Below, piece by piece: positions 7,381 to 8,357 of a stretch of DNA of 8,357 nt. Both the position numbers and the translations under genes were made by a program. The number at the start of each line of letters is the position of its first letter. Positions within the stretch are counted from its first letter, which is position 1. A model generated the notes under the pieces. It saw only the letters and a program-made list of their open reading frames with translations. It searched no databases and had not been told where the DNA came from. This DNA is from an uncultured Bacilli bacterium (GTDB lineage: Bacteria > Bacillota_I > Bacilli_A > RF39 > UBA660), in NCBI GenBank assembly GCA_947627405.1, contig CANQVY010000049.1, positions 1 to 8,357 on the forward strand. The letters run 5' to 3'.

Positions 7381-7391
7381 GATGATCACCT
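7381..7391 (-). promoter_or_regulatory. Ribosome binding site that decides the large ABC subunit start
   Basis: On the minus strand AGGTGATC (7391-7384) is complementary to the GATCACCT part of the 16S rRNA 3' end and lies 3 bases from the ATG at 7380. The site contains the TGA stop of tetR and an in-frame GTG, so the GTG at 7389 is better read as part of the site than as a start. Confidence 0.75.
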
Positions 7392-7985
7392 ATAAAATCC
7401 TTTCTTTAAAAGTTCAAAGTTTAATAGCAAATGTTTTCGAACTTCTTCTTTATCCTTATTCATTACAAGAACAGGAACAACAAAACGCGTTGTTAAACTA
7501 ATGAACATACCAATCATATGATGAAGTTCTTCATCATTTTTAATATTTAATCTAGAACGATCTACTAATGATTCTAATTTTGCAAACTTAGGATCATTCT
7601 TTCTTTCGCTAGCCTTATGTATAGAAGATAAAGATAAGTTTATAAATATTTTTTTACAGAAATCATGATTTGCCTTTGTTTCTCCTGTTTCTATAATATA
7701 ATCATAAATATTAATAAAACTTTCAAACAAATCTCCTTTATTTCTCTCTAAATATTTTAAAAATACTTCCTCTATTTTCTTTATATATACATCCACAACA
7801 TATCTATAGATATCATTTATATCTTTAAAATACATATAAAAACTACCACGAGGTATTTCAGCATCCTTTATAATTCTATTAATTGAGGCATCCATTAATG
7901 TATGATTTGAAAATTCTTTTGTTGCTGCCTTAACAATTCTTATCTTTTTTTCCTTTGATAAATTATAAAACGTACTACTTGGCAT
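7386..7985 (-). CDS. TetR/AcrR-family transcriptional repressor of the ABC exporter operon
   Basis: This is a predicted ligand-responsive dimeric repressor of 199 residues, normal for the family. Residues 11-26 form the first helix (KEKKIRIVKAATKEF). The helix-turn-helix lies at about 33-53 (ASINRIIKDAEIPRGSFYMYF), ending in the typical G-S/T-F/L-Y-x-Y-F pattern. The rest (about 60-199) is a helical ligand-binding domain too variable to predict the inducer. The ATG has AGGAGA upstream. It is the first gene of its operon and its stop is 5 bases from the large ABC subunit start. A perfect 13-base inverted repeat lies in its own promoter, so autoregulation together with control of the exporter is the natural inference. 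Family assignment is firm; the ligand is unknown. Confidence 0.92.
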   Translation of the reverse strand: MPSSTFYNLSKEKKIRIVKAATKEFSNHTLMDASINRIIKDAEIPRGSFYMYFKDINDIYRYVVDVYIKKIEEVFLKYLERNKGDLFESFINIYDYIIETGETKANHDFCKKIFINLSLSSIHKASERKNDPKFAKLESLVDRSRLNIKNDEELHHMIGMFISLTTRFVVPVLVMNKDKEEVRKHLLLNFELLKKGFYR

Positions 7986-8012
7986 AACTATCTTCTCCTA
8001 ACCAACGATTCC

Positions 8013-8042
8013 ATTATATTATGACAATCTGTCACTAGTCAA
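8013..8042 (-). promoter_or_regulatory. Promoter of the tetR-ABC operon
   Basis: On the minus strand TTGACT (8042-8037) matches the -35 consensus at five of six positions. It is separated by 18 bases from a perfect TATAAT (8018-8013). Transcription would begin near 8006, leaving a leader of about 20 bases with the AGGAGA ribosome site of tetR. It lies just after the terminator of the preceding gene. Confidence 0.75.
8022..8034. promoter_or_regulatory. Predicted TetR operator inside the promoter spacer
   Basis: TGACA-GAT-TGTCA (minus strand) is a perfect inverted repeat with 5-base arms and a 3-base centre, lying wholly between the -35 and -10. A dimer bound here would block RNA polymerase. 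Its size, symmetry and position fit TetR-family autoregulation; that this TetR is the protein that binds it is inferred from adjacency. Confidence 0.7.
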
Positions 8043-8063
8043 TAGAAAGTTTATGAAATTCAC

Positions 8064-8089
8064 AAAAAAAGATAGTATTTCTACTATCT
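8064..8089 (-). terminator. Intrinsic terminator of the LRR-protein gene
   Basis: On the minus strand AGATAGTA (8089-8082) pairs perfectly with TACTATCT (8077-8070) across a GAAA tetraloop. The final T of the stem is followed by six more, an unbroken T run (8070-8064). This is a clean terminator. Its stem starts inside the stop codon of the LRR gene and it insulates the tetR promoter a few dozen bases downstream. Confidence 0.88.
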
Positions 8090-8357
8090 AAGATTTCAAG
8101 TAATTGATTTTGGCTGTACATCCACCTCTCCACTTACTATTCCAATTATTAGTCACAAAATCAGAAGTATTATCAATATTAATTGCTTGAGAATTTTTCC
8201 AATTACGAAAAGCATATTCTCCCACATTCGTAACGGTAGATGGTATATTTATTTCTGTTAAGCTAGTACAATTTTGAAAAGCATAATTCCCTATACTTGT
8301 TACTGTATCTGGTAAATTTAGCTCTGTTAAACCACTACATCCAGAAAAAGCATAATT
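8088..8357 (-). CDS. BspA-like leucine-rich repeat protein, C-terminal end only
   Basis: The last 89 residues are visible; the start lies beyond the window. Two complete 23-residue repeats follow the pattern NYAF..C..LTE(L/I)N(L/I)P.TVT.(I/V)G (residues 1-23 and 24-46). A third begins with EYAFRN (47-52) and then decays. This is the BspA or Treponema pallidum LRR type (LRR_5), common in secreted or surface proteins of gut and oral bacteria, where it is linked to binding host or microbial ligands. The final 37 residues leave the repeat pattern and end in a Trp- and Gly-rich tail (NNWNSKWRGGCTAKINYLKS). There is no LPxTG motif and no C-terminal membrane segment, so any surface attachment must depend on the unseen part. 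The repeat family is certain; function is unknown. It is separated from tetR by a terminator and is not part of the exporter operon. Confidence 0.85.
   Translation of the reverse strand, partial: NYAFSGCSGLTELNLPDTVTSIGNYAFQNCTSLTEINIPSTVTNVGEYAFRNWKNSQAINIDNTSDFVTNNWNSKWRGGCTAKINYLKS
8220..8357 (-). repeat. Two tandem 69-bp LRR-coding units
   Basis: Two 69-base units (8357-8289 and 8288-8220) each encode one 23-residue BspA-type repeat. Both begin AATTATGCTTTT and share TTAACAGA further on, while third positions and the C-flanking residues differ. They are diverged copies, and the array probably continues beyond the window. Confidence 0.75.

Noticed and set aside
7387..7389. GTG as the start of the large ABC subunit
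   Set aside because: The codon lies inside the AGGTGATC ribosome site that serves the ATG nine bases later, and has only a weak GGA of its own upstream.
1..8357. tRNA, rRNA, CRISPR array, insertion sequence or riboswitch
   Set aside because: Almost all bases are in one co-directional set of genes; the few gaps are about 100 bases or less and contain only the promoter, operator and terminator elements listed.

Overview
The window looks like a chromosomal stretch from a low-GC Gram-positive bacterium (Bacillota; base composition is roughly 30% GC by eye). Shine-Dalgarno sites are strong, Trp is encoded by TGG, and TGA is used as a stop at the end of the TetR gene, so the code is the standard bacterial one rather than the Mycoplasma one. 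The combination of a BspA-type leucine-rich-repeat protein, a clostridial-style heterodimeric ABC exporter and a divergent polysaccharide-deacetylase-like protein suggests a gut-associated Bacilli or Clostridia lineage. I cannot name a genus.

All genes lie on the minus strand, so transcription runs from high to low coordinates. (1) 8357-8088 is the C-terminal end of a BspA-like LRR protein, followed by a clean intrinsic terminator (8064-8089). (2) 8042-3314 is a self-contained drug-exporter-type operon. It has a promoter with a perfect TetR-type inverted repeat between its -35 and -10, then a TetR regulator (7985-7386), a long 737-residue half-transporter with a degenerate ATP site (7380-5167), a 613-residue half-transporter with an intact ATP site (5174-3333), and a terminator that overlaps the last stop codon (3314-3337). 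(3) 3294-1 is an envelope-biogenesis operon with its own promoter: uppS, cdsA, rseP and then a divergent NodB/polysaccharide-deacetylase-like gene that runs off the window.

How the genes work together: UppS makes the C55 lipid carrier for wall polymers, CdsA makes CDP-diacylglycerol for phospholipids, and RseP is an intramembrane site-2 protease. They are tightly packed, with a 20-base uppS/cdsA overlap and a 9-base cdsA/rseP gap. The dxr gene that commonly sits between cdsA and rseP is absent, and so is the proS gene that commonly follows. The two ABC subunits are predicted to form one asymmetric exporter, repressed by the TetR protein in response to a ligand I cannot identify.

Most of the window is recognisable housekeeping or transporter content, and I see no clear case for a wholly new system. 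The parts least explained are a ~164-residue extracytoplasmic insertion in the large ABC subunit, the deacetylase-like protein whose metal-binding histidines appear to be lost, and a 16-bp perfect palindrome abutting the uppS promoter.
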